This document shows, piece after piece, positions 23,150 to 34,147 of a DNA stretch of 64,000 nucleotides. A program made the position numbers and the translations under genes. Numbering within the stretch: position 1 is the stretch's first letter; each line of letters opens with the position of its first letter. Under the pieces are notes generated by a model. The model saw only the letters and a program-made list of their open reading frames with translations, did not search any database and had not been told where the DNA came from. Origin of the DNA: Dichetophora obliterata (taxonomy: Eukaryota > Arthropoda > Insecta > Diptera > Sciomyzidae); contig OY986437.1 in the NCBI GenBank assembly GCA_963920525.1, forward strand, positions 116,584,715-116,648,714, read 5' to 3'.

Positions 23150-23491
23150 GGTAAAAAAAATTGAATTTTTTAAAGTTTTTTGTGATTTTGACCTTGAAGA
23201 TGAAGTTTTTTATTTTATATGTTCACAATTTTTGTTCTTTATGACAAGAGCTACAGCTTTGCCTCAGAGAGTAAATCAAAATTCCGAACGGTTTGCAAGA
23301 CATGAGCATGAGAATATGATCATTTTTTTGCAAAAATGACACAGAGGCCCCACATCTTTGGGGGCCCATAAAAAAAACCTGGAGGACTTTGGGCAAAACT
23401 GGGAGACAGGGGTCTTTTTTTTTTGTCTTTTATCACGTAGTGATGTCAGTATATGGTTATTTTGCCATGACTTAAAAAATTACACACTGTG

Positions 23492-24138
23492 TTATCCAGG
23501 AATACACACAATATAGATTTATTATTTAATTTTGATTTTAACTCATATAATTCTTATCGTTGCTAAAAGTAGGTTATCGATATGAATGTTATTAACTACT
23601 TCAATTTTGATTTAATTTCAATGCAGATTATAAACATTCCTAAGGTATATTTTAATAGTTTGTGACATTCTGTTATTATCGAAACAAAATATTAAAACAA
23701 ACATGTGGCAGCAAATAGCACCCAGCACTTAACCCAATTAAAGTATTAAAGAAACATGTGAAATGAGTAAATGCAAAGTTAACGCATGGATCGTTTAGTA
23801 TACATAATCTGTAGGACGTCTGCTTGTTAGGTTGTACCCCCATCAGAAATTTCAAGTTGTTTTGAAAACATGAGTAAACACAAAATTCGTTTTCCGTAAA
23901 ACGTAATCATAGAAAATCTTTATTCTAAATCAGACGACGCACAGTGTGGGGTTAGATCAATCTAGGAAGACAAAAGTAAAGAAAAACACTTGCAAAAAAT
24001 TAATTTCATTCTGAAAAATAAAGCAAGGACACACAGGAAGCCATGTCAAAAATTTAAAAACGATCGCTTTATCCAATATACTTAGAATGGCTGTCGTAAG
24101 ACGGTGCTTTTTATGTTTTTTAAAATTATTTCCAACTC
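23492..24138. other. AT-rich spacer, nothing recognised
   Basis: No coding similarity or clear repeat was found. The 73-codon minus-strand frame (23,957-24,178) crosses an element boundary and is probably chance. Confidence 0.45.
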
Positions 24139-25251
24139 CACAGGGCCAAAAACCACCACATAAAATCAATAAGATCACCTAATTGAGTTTTTTTATTAAT
24201 ACTACCAAATAATAAGAATTTTCCATAAAGAAATCTTTTTAATTGCATAGAAAAAATCTTATTAAAAGTTTACAACTACTATCAAACATTTTTTAATAAG
24301 TTTTTTTATTAAATGACTGAAATGATGTGGTAATCTTATTAATACTTTACTTTAATTAGAAAATCTTTTTTTTCACTCTCCAAAGTTGAAGAAGAGACCA
24401 CCTTAAATTAATAAGAAAATCTTTTTGATCTGCTTTTAGAAGATTTTCTTGTTAAACATCCTTTTAAGAAGGTATTAATGGTGAAAATGCTACTCATTCT
24501 TTGCTTAAGCTTTCAGTCATAATTGTGAAGTGAATTCATGAATTTATTTAAAGTAAAATAAAATGATGTGATAATGGATAATGATACTTATGTTCTTGAA
24601 CTTGTTTTCGACGAGGCTGAAGTTCTGGAAACTCAAGCCATATTTTAGTCGTGGAGCTTTAGTGACTCGATTTCGACTTTACTTAAAATTTGTGGAGTAA
24701 GCTCAGAGGAGGTTCTTTACAAAATAGAGATTGAGGATGTCACCACTTTCTTTGAAGGCCTCGACAGCGCCGGGTATTTTGGTGACAAAATCAAATTTTA
24801 TTTCCAAATAAATTGTAATAAACCATCAAAATGTCTTTTTATTTAATTGTATAGGCTTTTAATTGCCTAGGTAAAAAAAATATTTCTAGGTAAAAGGTTA
24901 ATAGGATTCCGTTTTGATTTAAAAATATTTTCTTATTACAATTCAAAAAGAAATCCTAAGAAATCAATAAGATGTCCTTATTGATAATAAATCAAAAATA
25001 AATCTTATTAAATCTCTATGATTTCTTCTTTAAAACCAAGAAGTTTTGATAAGATTTTCTTGTTGTTTTTAAAAGTATTCTTAAAAAAACAATAACATTC
25101 TTCTTAAAATTATGTGGGTTGCCTAATAAAAAAAGCTCATATTTTTAATAAGATTTTCTCTATGGTTTTAATAAGACAATCTTCTTGGATGAAAACCATA
25201 GAGAAATCTTATTGATTTTCTTCTATTTTATTAGGTTGTTTTGGCTCTGTG
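24139..25251. mobile_element. hAT-like element with many TCTTATTAA motifs
   Basis: The left end CACAGGGCCAAAAACCACC and the inverse of the right end, CACAGAGCCAAAACAACC, match well. The flanks share TCCAA (24,131 and 25,252) but not a perfect octamer. The subterminal DNA is packed with AATAAGAT/ATCTTATTAA motifs in both orientations, as expected of hAT subterminal binding sites. A SAM-like coding fragment lies in the middle. Confidence 0.5.
24574..24846 (+). pseudogene. SAM-like domain fragment with in-frame stop
   Basis: From ATG 24,574 the frame reads MDNDTYVLELVFDEAE, meets TAG at 24,646, and continues SWSFSDSISTLLKICGVSSE with DVTTFFEGLDSAGYFGDKIK to a stop near 24,846. The pattern (W-x-hydrophobic, ICGVSSEEVL, then a G-x-KIKF end) resembles SAM-type protein-interaction domains that occur in multicopy insect proteins. 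The fragment lies wholly inside the TIR element, so it may be captured sequence or the element's own gene. A single stop may mean recent decay. Assignment is by eye. Confidence 0.4.
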
Positions 25252-25807
25252 TCCAAGATAGCAGTTTTTTTATTAAGGGGACAGTACACACCTGAATTTT
25301 CAAAAAAATCGACTTTTTATGATTGATTTTGGTTCAAAAGACCTCAAAGAATCTATTGTTAATGATATAAAATTTGAAATTAATTTCTATGTGAAATGGT
25401 GAAGTTTTAAAACACAGAGCGTCAAGGCCGTATAATCGGTGTTAAAAACTTAAAAGCGCTTTTCCTAGCAATCACATTTTTTTTTAGTTGGCGGACGTGA
25501 TAAAAAAACTACTTAACTGATCTTTCTGAAATTTTAATATGTTATTGTACACATATAAATTAATAGATTGGACTACGGATAGAACTATCGGTAAAGTATT
25601 TTTTGGTTTTCAACAGATTTTTATATCCCAAAATCGGCTTATTTCGAAAAAATGCCGCCATTTTGTCAATTTTGGCCAACAAAATTTTCATTAATTAAGT
25701 TAATAAAGTAAAACCCAGTTTTTATTTTTTTTGCAGACTGCCCAGTGAGCCAAAATCACGCCCGCCGTGATTTTTTGATGTTATTTTCAAAAACCTGCAG
25801 CAGCCAG
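25252..25807. other. AT-rich spacer
   Basis: No gene recognised. Confidence 0.4.
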
Positions 25808-25859
25808 TTATAGTTATAGTTTATAGTGGGTCCATGTGCACCTCGACCCATAGGATCTA

Positions 25860-28800
25860 TTGTGCATGGCCTTAATTAACACTCCAGATTTAGGCTTTTT
25901 ATGTATTTTAGCACTGTCTCTGGCTTGGTGTTCAAAAATTTTGACGGGGGCACTACTTCCCCTCCAAAATGGAGGCGTCTTAGGCTGTGGATTGCCGGAC
26001 ATTCACATAGAATGTGTTCGGGGGTTTCTTCTTCCTCCTCGCATAGTTTACAGACGTCTGATTCAGAAAGACCCATCTTTTTAAGATGGTATCTGAGTGA
26101 GCAGTGACTTGTGAAGAAACTGTTGAGAATTCTAAGGTCTGCTTTGGTAAGCTTGAGTAAATCTTTGGATTTTGCTTTTAACTTGGAGTTAAAAATTTCT
26201 TATCTTCCCGTATTAAACATTTTTCTAGAATGTAGCCTTTTGCTAACCCAAGTAACAATATTAGCCATATATTCATTCTTGCAGAGCTTATAGTGCTATC
26301 TTATATAGCAGCAAGCTTCAACTATAGCTTTAGTCGCGCTACTAAAGCTCTTGCAGAGAATATATAAGGCTACTTTCTTGAGTTTAAAAGCACTATTTTT
26401 ACTTCATATGAGGAGTAGAAGTAGCTGTAAACTTTTAAAAGATTCCCTGTCAAACCCAAATAAGAGCTCTTGCAAAGCTCTTTTTTATTATTCGTTTAAG
26501 TATGTATGAGTTAAAAATAAACTCAATAAATATATAAAATTTGACAAGTGTTTGTGACGATAAGAATGACAAATAAATTAAAGAAATAATAAAGTGATTA
26601 TTATATCAGACTCATGTTCGTGTATTCGTTATATGCTGCGAATTTCGGTGCGCTTTTGAACTTATCGGAAACGTGAATGTAGTACTTCGAAAAACTACAA
26701 CGGGCTTAACAAATAATTAAAATTAAGAAGTGTTAATTATTTAAAAATAGTTGGAAAATTGTTAACATTCTTTAAGATCAACTAAAAATGATTTAAGTAC
26801 TTTATTCTTAAATATATGTATCATAGAAATCATCAATTTCGTTTTAAATATTATTGTAAACACTAATATTTAGCTTGCTTCAACTCCGAAGATTTTCTAT
26901 TTTTTATAAGATCGCCATTTTTTTCAAAGAAGCTCCTTATCAGATTTTTTAGTCACTTGTTATTCCCAAAAAATTTATTGCATTAATTTACAGTATTTTA
27001 TATCTATTCGCTTTAAAAATGCAATACAAAAATACACATTAAAGCAAATATTATACTCAATCTACGAGTTTTAAAACTGCTGTATAGTAATTTTTATTAC
27101 TTTAAAAGATCCTTTACAGAGCAAGTAGTAAATTTTAGAGTTCTGCTCTTTTGCAGATTTGATAAAATCCTTTACAGAGCTGTATAAAGTATTAAAGCTT
27201 AAAATGGTAAAAAAATCATATTTAGAGCATTTTATTTAAAATTAAAAGCAACTAGCAGCAAACAAAGCTGCGGTAAAGCTTTAACCGCATATTATACACC
27301 TATAGAACACTATTAGGACTCACTCGCACCTAGTTGCTCCAACAATGTTACTTGGGAAGCTACAGAATGGTTCAGGTCATATAAGAGTTCGAGACGCTCC
27401 TCTTTTGGCAAGGCAGTACGCCCTTTTGTTGCCCTCGAACCCTTCGTGACCTAGAACCCGTCATAATTCTATTTTGTTGCTTTGTCCCAGCGTATTTAAC
27501 AGTTCTACGCAGTTGGAGACTAGTCTTGATTCAAGTTCGTAGGCTTGAAGGGCTTTTAAAGCCGCTTGACTATCTGAAAGTATGTAGATGTGAGCCCACT
27601 TTGAATTCCTGCTGAGACATTCTCTGACACAAACTTCAATGGCATATACCTCCGCCTGGAATATTGTCGGCGTGTATCCCATTGGAAGAGCTTTTTGGAA
27701 CTTGGGACCATATATCCCCGCTCCCGTTACTCCATTTTCGAGTTTTAACCCATCAGTGTACCATTTCTGTGAGCCAGGATAAGCTGTGAAGTTATCATCC
27801 CTGCATAGTTGCCTATTGGGTATAACGACCTTGTAGCGTTTTGTGAAGTTTAACTTCGGCAGCATCCTGTCGGGGATTTTTAAATAGGGGTCATTTTCGA
27901 AGGTTTTTGGTATCTTCATGTGACCCGTAAAATTTCCTGCCTTGTAATCACCGATTTCCTCCATTCTTAGTGCACTTAGACATGCCTCTTTTTCGATAAC
28001 GATCGTTAAAGGGGGTAGCCCTATTATTACATTAAGAGCTTCAGATGGGCACGTTCTCATTGCCCCAGTGATACTAACGCACGCCATTCTTTGCAGCTTT
28101 GTCAGTTGATTAGCTGCTGTGCGCTGTTGGACCTTGGGCCACCATGCAAGTGTTGCATACGTAACCATGGTTTCACAATTGTTGTAAACGTCCAATAAAT
28201 CATTTTCGGTTTGAGGCCCCACATTTTGCCATGAAGGCGTTGACAGGCAAAAAGGGCACATGTTGCCCTGCCTGTAATTGAATCTGAGTGGGTGTTCCAA
28301 CGAAACTGCTTGTCAAAAAACACTCCTAAGTACTTGACCTCATTTGAAAAGTCAATAACTTTTCCATCCAGGGTTGGTCTTACCAGATGTAGACTCTTTT
28401 TCCTGGAGAAGGGTACCAGAATTGTTTTGTCAGGATTTATGCTTAACCCTTTTTCTTTGCACCACTTTGAAGTTATACGGAGGGCACTCTGCATTCTGTC
28501 CAATATCGTCGGTTCTTGACTGCGCAGACTTGAAATAACCAGATCATCCGCATATCCTCTGGTGTCAAAGCCCTGGTTGTTGAGACTTGCGATAAGTTCG
28601 TCTACGACTAGGGTCCACAGAAGAGGTTAAAGTACCCCTCCTTGAGGGCATCCTCTAGTGGTAGTAATCGTGTTACGTATTCCACCAACCTAAACGCATG
28701 ACTAAAATGCAGTGCATGATTAAAGATGGTATATTTTTAATCTGCATTGCTGCTTTGATTGCATTGTATGACGTGTTGTCAAAAGCCCCTTGAATATCAA

Positions 28801-30105
28801 TGAAGGCACATAGCGCTGTTTGTTTTGCTTCAAAAGCCTTTTCGATCGTGCCGGTAAGGCTGTGTACTGCGGTGACAGTGGATTTTCCGGCTGTTTAGAG
28901 GGATGCTCTTTAAGCTAGTCTCCCTAATGTTTAGTTCCAATATTTTTTCCATTGTCTTTAAAAAGAAGGAACTTAGGCTGATCGGTCTATACGATGTAGG
29001 CAATTGGTCGGGATTTTTATCCACCTTTAGTATAAAAACGACCTTCACCTTTGTCCATTCGCGAGGAATGTGGCCTAATAAAGGGCTGGATTTAAAAATC
29101 CGAGTGAGTGGACTGACAATGGAATCAATGCCTTGCTGTAGTAGGCACGGGTAGATACCATCAGGTCCCGGAGATTCGTATGGGCTTAATTTAGATATGG
29201 CCCAACAACGTACACTATCGTATGCAAAAAGTTTGCCTGGAAGTCTTTTTTGACCACCTATCACTTAGTAGTAAGCCCCATTATCCGATTCTTCTTCAAA
29301 TACACATCTCGGGAAATGCGTCTGTGGTAAAAGACGATTAGTTTTATCCGAGTTAACAGTGTAGAACCAATAGGTTTTAAAAGTGTATAGATGCCGTTTG
29401 AATGATCTTTGCCTAGTGCCTTCTGTAGACGTTTCGCTGCTGGTAGACTATCGATCTTCTCGCAGTAAAACCTCCACGTGGCCCCCTTTGATCTTCTCAG
29501 CTCAGTGTTGTAATTAGTTAAAGCTTGTTTATAATGGGTCCACTCTCCCGTTTGCTTAGCTTTATTTTAAAGTTTTCTAGCGTTTTTCCTGAGGTTCCCC
29601 TGCTCCTTGTTCCACCAAGACACTTCCCTGCGGGACCTGATAGTCCTCATCCGGCAGCTTTCATGGAATGCTAGCGTTAAAGTGGTTTTGAGTTGTTTGG
29701 CCTCAAATTCAAGCTCTTCCCTAATTACAATAGGTTGAGTTGAGTAATTTAGGTTGAGATTTAGTGTATGCCTAAAGATTTCCCAATTAGTATTTCTCGG
29801 GTTTCTAAAAGAGTGGCAGATCTCCGTATGTGTCCCCATATCAAAGCTAATGTGACAATGGTCAGACATGGAAACCTCCCCCGAGACGTGCCACCCATAA
29901 ATAGAGGTCGCCATATTGGAGCTGCAAGTAGTAAGATCGAATACCTCACCTCTAATGATGTTCCTAAAAGTTGGTTCTTTACCCCTATTTATAATGATAA
30001 TATTGTTTCTATAAATATAGTCTAAAAGGAACTCACCCCTTTTATTGATGTCTGTGCTTACCCCTAGAGCGGCATTATTGGTCAATAAAAGATTAACATT
30101 TCCAC
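25860..30105 (-). pseudogene. LINE ORF2 remains: endonuclease, RT, RNase H, CCHC
   Basis: The endonuclease end lies at 29,567-30,100 (INKRGEFLLDYI, EVFDLTTCSS, GEVSMSDHCHISF). The RT starts with SPGPDGIYPCLLQQ (about 29,150-29,190) and TSYRPISLSSFFLKTMEKIL. The FIDIQGAFDN Asp box lies near 28,790 and GYADDLVIS near 28,545, followed by GLSINPDKTILVPFSRKK. RNase H follows with WYTDGLKLENGVTGAGIY, FQAEVYAIEVC and YILSDSQAALKAL (about 27,500-27,770). The last part, after the insertion, holds VCKLCEEEEETPEHILCECP (C-x2-C, H-x4-C) at about 25,995-26,060. Stops and frameshifts fall near 27,450, 28,300, 28,630, 28,880 and 29,270-29,560. It is plainly dead. Confidence 0.85.
26247..27356. mobile_element. 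TIR element inside the LINE
   Basis: The ends are CCCAAGTAACA (26,247) and its exact inverse TGTTACTTGGG (ending 27,356). LINE coding similarity stops on either side at these points. No clear target duplication and no coding region are visible. The interior is AT-rich with repeated AGAGCTTT-type motifs. Superfamily unknown. Confidence 0.5.
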
Positions 30106-30109
30106 CTCT

Positions 30110-30330
30110 TTCAGAATTTATTTCCGGCGACCTTGTGGCCATTCGGGAAATCGTACCCTCCCTGAAAGGAAACCACGAGATGGTGCTAGCCTCGGCTTAT
30201 TTGCCTGGTGATGTGGCGGAAGCACCAACCGAAGAAGTCATAGCCCTTTTGGACCACTGCAGGAGGCTAAACCTTCCTTGGGTCATCTGCTGCGAAATGC
30301 GCACCATACCGTCTTTTTACGCTCTGTATA
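30110..30330 (+). pseudogene. Inverted 5' fragment of the same LINE (endonuclease)
   Basis: The plus-strand frame reads DLVAIREIVPSLKG, MVLASAYLPGDV and LPWVICCE, then decays toward the expected NAHH region near 30,300. This is the part of the endonuclease domain that directly precedes the segment beginning near 30,100 on the minus strand. The two pieces meet head to head with little overlap, the structure produced by twin priming during reverse transcription. Confidence 0.75.
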
Positions 30331-31202
30331 AAACGTGAAAAGGTTTAATCAATTCATTTGTGAATTTCGGTGATATTAAGCAAAATGTAGCGTACGCACG
30401 TGCTGCAAAATTTACCCTTTACAAATTTCATGTCAGCTTCTATCTGAAATTTCTGCGAATCAACTTCAGATAGAATTTGCATCTTTTTTTACAGCTATAA
30501 GAGGTTATCCTAGATTATATTAGTAGTGAAGTTTTTTGAGAAAAAAAATAATAAAACAATTTTTTCAGCTTTAAACACCGTCACGTACATGGTACATGCG
30601 TACCCCATACGCTCTTATTACTTATTACCCTCGACCATATTTTCTAAAAACTGAAATTCGAAACTGTAAATAAAAAAATGTTCTTATTTTTGTTTAATCT
30701 GTTTTATTGGAAACAAAAAAAATAATTCAAGAAGCAAAAATAAAAACTTAGAACTTAATAATTAAACTCTTTCATTCAATTGCAATATTTATTCAAGTAT
30801 TCATAGAATTCAAGTGTAACATGTGCGAAAGGCGTAGAATTTTTTTCAATGGAGATAGTAAAAAAAAATTTTTGCAATCGGCTTTGACATCTCGATATCC
30901 ACACATAACAGAATTTTCCGCAATAAATTTCTTATATTAGAGTCTGCATTAAAACATAAATCAATTTTGTCACGCACATGCTACATATTTTCTTCATTTA
31001 TTTAACTGCACTTACCACGGATATGTCGTGGATAATTATTTATAAATATATATATATATATTATTATTAGTAAAAGATTAAAAAATTTTAAGCAAATATT
31101 ATTTTTTCAAATTATTGCAATAAACAGTGCACGTACTCACGGCAAATAGCAAAATAAAAGTGCACAATTTTCGCTCAACTTATTGACCACGCGAAAGTAA
31201 AA
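30331..31202. other. AT-rich spacer with a TA microsatellite
   Basis: No gene is recognised. A TATATATATA run lies at about 31,045-31,062. Confidence 0.4.
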
Positions 31203-31528
31203 GAAAAAACGGCGTACCGTCATTTCGGCCAATGTCATTTCGCCCAAAAACGAAAATGACATATCGCCCAAAAAAATTCAATGTTAGTTGTTATTGTGTA
31301 AAAAAATCGAGATTTTGGGCGTTATAACATAATTTTTTGGGCAATATGACATTTTACCAAGCCAACAACGGCCCATGACACACCCCCCAAAAAATAATAA
31401 AAATGACATACCACCCAAATATATGGACACATTTGTAAAAGAAATATAGGCAAATTTTCTATGTAATTTGTAAATAATTCATATTTATTTCACATCGTTG
31501 GTTAAAAAAAATAACAAAACGTCCTTCT

Positions 31529-31771
31529 TCATAGGATTATTACAAAAAACAAAAACTCCGGCTCCGAAATACAGGCTTTGAAAAAGGGACGTGGTTGCTT
31601 CTTGTGCCTACTTAACCCATAATTTGCCCAAATAGATTCGATCTGGAATGCTTCTATATCTTCCAGAGGTGTTTTTGGGAATTTTAAAAAAGTAGGCGAT
31701 GCAAGTCTCTCCAGAGTTCTTTGTACCTGAGAGTAAACCAATTTTTGAGTACCTTCAAGACTCCTGCACAA
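31529..31771 (-). CDS. Unrecognised 80-codon frame inside the TIR element
   Basis: The frame has a non-repetitive composition (RTLERLASPTFLKFPKTPLE, IESIWANYGLSRHKKQP) that looks like real coding sequence, possibly an exon of a transposase or a captured host fragment. Its first half lies in the ~185 bp duplicated block (second copy 31,879-32,064). The minus strand around 32,150-32,240 also reads with a Cys-rich stretch (GATCWFVNMFGTPQRPC) in another piece. I do not recognise a family. Start is uncertain and it may be an exon or pseudogene. Confidence 0.3.
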   Translation of the reverse strand: MCRSLEGTQKLVYSQVQRTLERLASPTFLKFPKTPLEDIEAFQIESIWANYGLSRHKKQPRPFFKACISEPEFLFFVIIL

Positions 31772-32064
31772 AAAATTGTAATTAAAAGACGATTAATTTA
31801 TTTGACTCAATACTGTTGAGATTCGCTGCGAGGGGGGATTGGCCGCGCGTCCCGCGGGTCCCGCGCGTTTCCTACCTAACTTCCAGAGGTGTTTTTGGGG
31901 ATTTTAAAAAAGTAGGCGATGCAAGTCTCTCCAGAGTTCTTTGTACCCGAGAGTAAACCAATTTTTGAGTACCTTCAAGATTCCTGCACAAAAAATTGTA
32001 ATTAAAAGACAATTAATTTATTTGACTCAATACTGTTGAGATTCGCTGAGAGGGGGGATTGGCC
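31668..32064. repeat. ~185 bp direct duplication
   Basis: The segment from CTTCCAGAGGTGTTTTTGGG to GATTCGCTG...GGGGGGATTGGCC occurs twice (about 31,660-31,846 and 31,879-32,064) with few differences, separated by a short GC-rich linker with CGCGCGTCCCGCGGGTCCCG. Confidence 0.8.
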
Positions 32065-32453
32065 CCGCGGGTGATGACGTTAAACTACAAGCACCCTACT
32101 TCATTGGGTTGGTCATTCCTTTTCACACCATAGGTTGGTAGCACATGCATACAACGCAGGGCCTCTGAGGTGTTCCAAACATATTGACAAACCAGCATGT
32201 AGCACCATTATATGATGTAGGGTGCTATTACTGCTATTCCGTTGTGGTAATATTTGAACAAAGTAATTCTTTTCGTAAATGACATATCGCCCAAAAAAAC
32301 TGTACGTCAATGTTTTTGGGCGATATGTCATTTTAGTTTGGGTCTTATGACATTGCTTTTGGGCGGTATGTCATTTCAGTAATTAGGGTTTTGGGTGAAA
32401 TGACATATTTGGGCGAAATGACATTGGGCGAAATGACGGTACGCCGAAAAAAC

Positions 32454-32854
32454 AAGGAAAAACACCTTTATCTTGAAGAATTCAACTTGAAACATGTTGT
32501 CGGAATTCGATAGAATATATTCTATATAATTTCTCTTCTCTCTTTACAATTTGATTTTTCACATATTTTTTTTCGGTGGAATTCGAGATATGTAATAAAA
32601 TATATTATGTTAAGTTGTCTAGACAAAAAAAATTTAATAGTTTGTACACAACAATTTCAGATGAGAATATTTTCTTGTTTCTTACTTTTTAGAGAGCGCT
32701 TTTTAGTAATCGGGTTTTAGTTTTTTGACCTTATATTTTATTTAAATTATTTTGAGGATACAATTTATATATAATCGAAAGTATAACTACTAATTAATTA
32801 TTTGATGATCAATTTATAAACAAAGATGTTTATCAGGGAACTGCAAAACTCAAT
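32454..32854. other. AT-rich spacer
   Basis: Nothing recognised. Confidence 0.4.
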
Positions 32855-33075
32855 CAGCCCTATCATGAATAATTTTTCACGCGGAATCGAAAAAGGGAGT
32901 TTTCATTTTTAAGAAAAAGCTCAATAATATTTTGGAAATTTTAAATGCAAATTTGTTCATCAACGGTTTATCAACAAATTTGCATCAAAAATTTTCAAAA
33001 TGTTCTTGAGCTTTATCTTAAAAATGAAAACTCCCTTTTTCGATTCTGCGTGAAAAATTATTCATGATAGGGCTG
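32855..33075. mobile_element. Foldback element, ~100 bp near-perfect arms
   Basis: CAGCCCTATCATGAATAATT at 32,855 is repeated as its exact inverse at the right end (33,075). The arms remain nearly identical through TTTTTCACGCxGAATCG and GGGAGTTTTCATTTTTAAGA, leaving a small loop near 32,965. A partial arm of the same family lies at about 58,728-58,795. It would fold into a stable hairpin if transcribed. Confidence 0.8.
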
Positions 33076-33884
33076 AATATTTTCTTGATATATTCATACA
33101 CCAAAATTCTTAACTCACCTCATATCACTCGACAAAACACAGCTTTGAATAAAATCAGCATCATGCTGGCAAACGCGTCGTTCGGGTGAGCACGTTGGCT
33201 GATCGAACATTTTTCACTCAAATTTAATCACGCAAAAAAACTCAGCGTTGAATAAAATCACTATAGTGCTGGCGAGTATGAGTTTGCTGATCGATAATGA
33301 TTTATTCACATGTTTTAGAAAATTGGCGTTATATGTTGCAATGAATATGTATGTATTTCGTAAAAGAGGAATCAAAAAATTAAATTTAATTGTTTTAAAA
33401 ATTCGTAACAAATACTTTAACGCTTCCAAAAAAATGTCAGACGACCAAGCTTTTGTGATAGAGCAATTTTTTAAAAGTGTTAACAACAAACAAGTGTTTG
33501 TTTTGTTGTTATTAAATTAATTTGCTTTTGCTTCTATTTGGTCTCGTTCTTTCTCTCTCTTTTTCTGCCAACCTTTGAAAAAACTCATTCGCGTTGATTT
33601 TTGCATTTTGAGTTTTATTCTTGATCAAAATAATCATTGCTAAGCCGAACGAATAAACACGAAATGATTGGTATGAAGATGATCGATGGATTAAATCATA
33701 GAGCCAACGCAAAGCACATGGTTTGATTGAATTAAATTCAACGGCGAATGTGTGCATTTGAGCAAGTTTGATTGCTTGAACGCAGGGGCATGAATTCAAC
33801 AGTGTTGATTACTAATGAACATTTTTATGTGAGTTTTGCAGTTCTCTGATGTTTATTATGGCACTTACGAATTTTTTGTGCATG
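33076..33884. other. No gene recognised
   Basis: A diverged direct duplication is present (TTGAATAAAATCA at about 33,145 and 33,248; GCTGATCGA at 33,197 and 33,288). Frames of 74-95 codons at 33,214-33,799 have no recognisable content and overlap on opposite strands. Confidence 0.4.
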
Positions 33885-34147
33885 ACTATGTCCTCTAGAA
33901 GGCGCCACATTCAATTAAATGTGACGTCACAAAGCTATAATAAGCGGACTAAAAGAAAACGCTTCCAACGATGCCTGATTTATCAAATTATGTTAAGTAG
34001 TTTAGAAGATAGGGGGTTAGTTAATTTTCTGTCCTCTAGAGGATGCTTCATTCTATTTAACGTGACATCACATAGCCTTTAACCACCGGACGAGGAAAAC
34101 GCTTCCAACGATACCTCATTTGTCAAAATATGATAAGTTGTTTAGAA
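33885..34147 (+). repeat. Tandem repeat, unit ~145 bp, left part
   Basis: Units start near TCCTCTAGAxG (33,891 and 34,040). They share GTGACxTCACA, AAACGCTTCCAACGAT and CCTxATTTxTCAAAxTATG. The array continues at 36,671-36,897 and 39,515-39,530 on the far sides of two transposon insertions, so it was a single array of about four units before they arrived. Confidence 0.8.

Larger units (their letters stand above)
14681..23491. mobile_element. Outermost TIR element of a five-layer nest
   Basis: A block of about 300 bp (about 14,697-15,000) recurs inverted at about 23,150-23,468. It is recognisable by CACTACGTGATAAAAGACC, GACCCCTGTCTCCCAGTTTT, GGCCCCAAAGATGTGGGGCC and TTGCAAACCGTTCGGAATTT. The outermost matching bases read ACACAGTG near 14,681 and CACTGTGTT near 23,485-23,492. 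No clean target duplication was seen. Removing the nested elements leaves about 1.6 kb. It may instead be two independent inverted copies of one repeat, but their symmetric position around the nest favours one element. Confidence 0.5.
25808..30330 (-). mobile_element. RNase H-bearing LINE (LOA-like) with inverted 5' end
   Basis: Read on the minus strand, the order is apurinic-type endonuclease, reverse transcriptase, RNase H and C-terminal CCHC knuckle, ending with short TATAAC repeats at 25,808-25,826. This domain order is known for the LOA, I and R1-type clades; the endonuclease sequence looks most like LOA. The 5' end (30,110-30,330) is in the opposite orientation and is annotated separately. 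A TIR element interrupts it at 26,247-27,356. Confidence 0.8.
31211..32445. mobile_element. TIR element with perfect 8 bp TSD and TGACAT/CGCCC repeats
   Basis: The ends are GGCGTACCGTCATTTCG (31,211) and its inverse CGAAATGACGGTACGCC (ending 32,445). The octamer GAAAAAAC lies at 31,203-31,210 and 32,446-32,453. Both subterminal regions are filled with variants of TGACATATCGCCCAAA in both orientations (about 31,230-31,430 and 32,277-32,430). Eight base duplications occur in hAT and P, and 8-9 in MULE. The TIR does not start CAG, so hAT is not obvious. The centre holds a tandem duplication and a short unrecognised frame. Confidence 0.85.

Noticed and set aside
30045..30338. A separate plus-strand LINE copy
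   Set aside because: Its domain content stops where the minus-strand copy begins, so an inverted 5' end of one insertion is more economical.
33512..33799. 95-codon minus-strand gene
   Set aside because: Basic, Lys/Arg/Glu-rich end with no family recognised, and it overlaps low-complexity CTTTCTCTCTC; probably chance.
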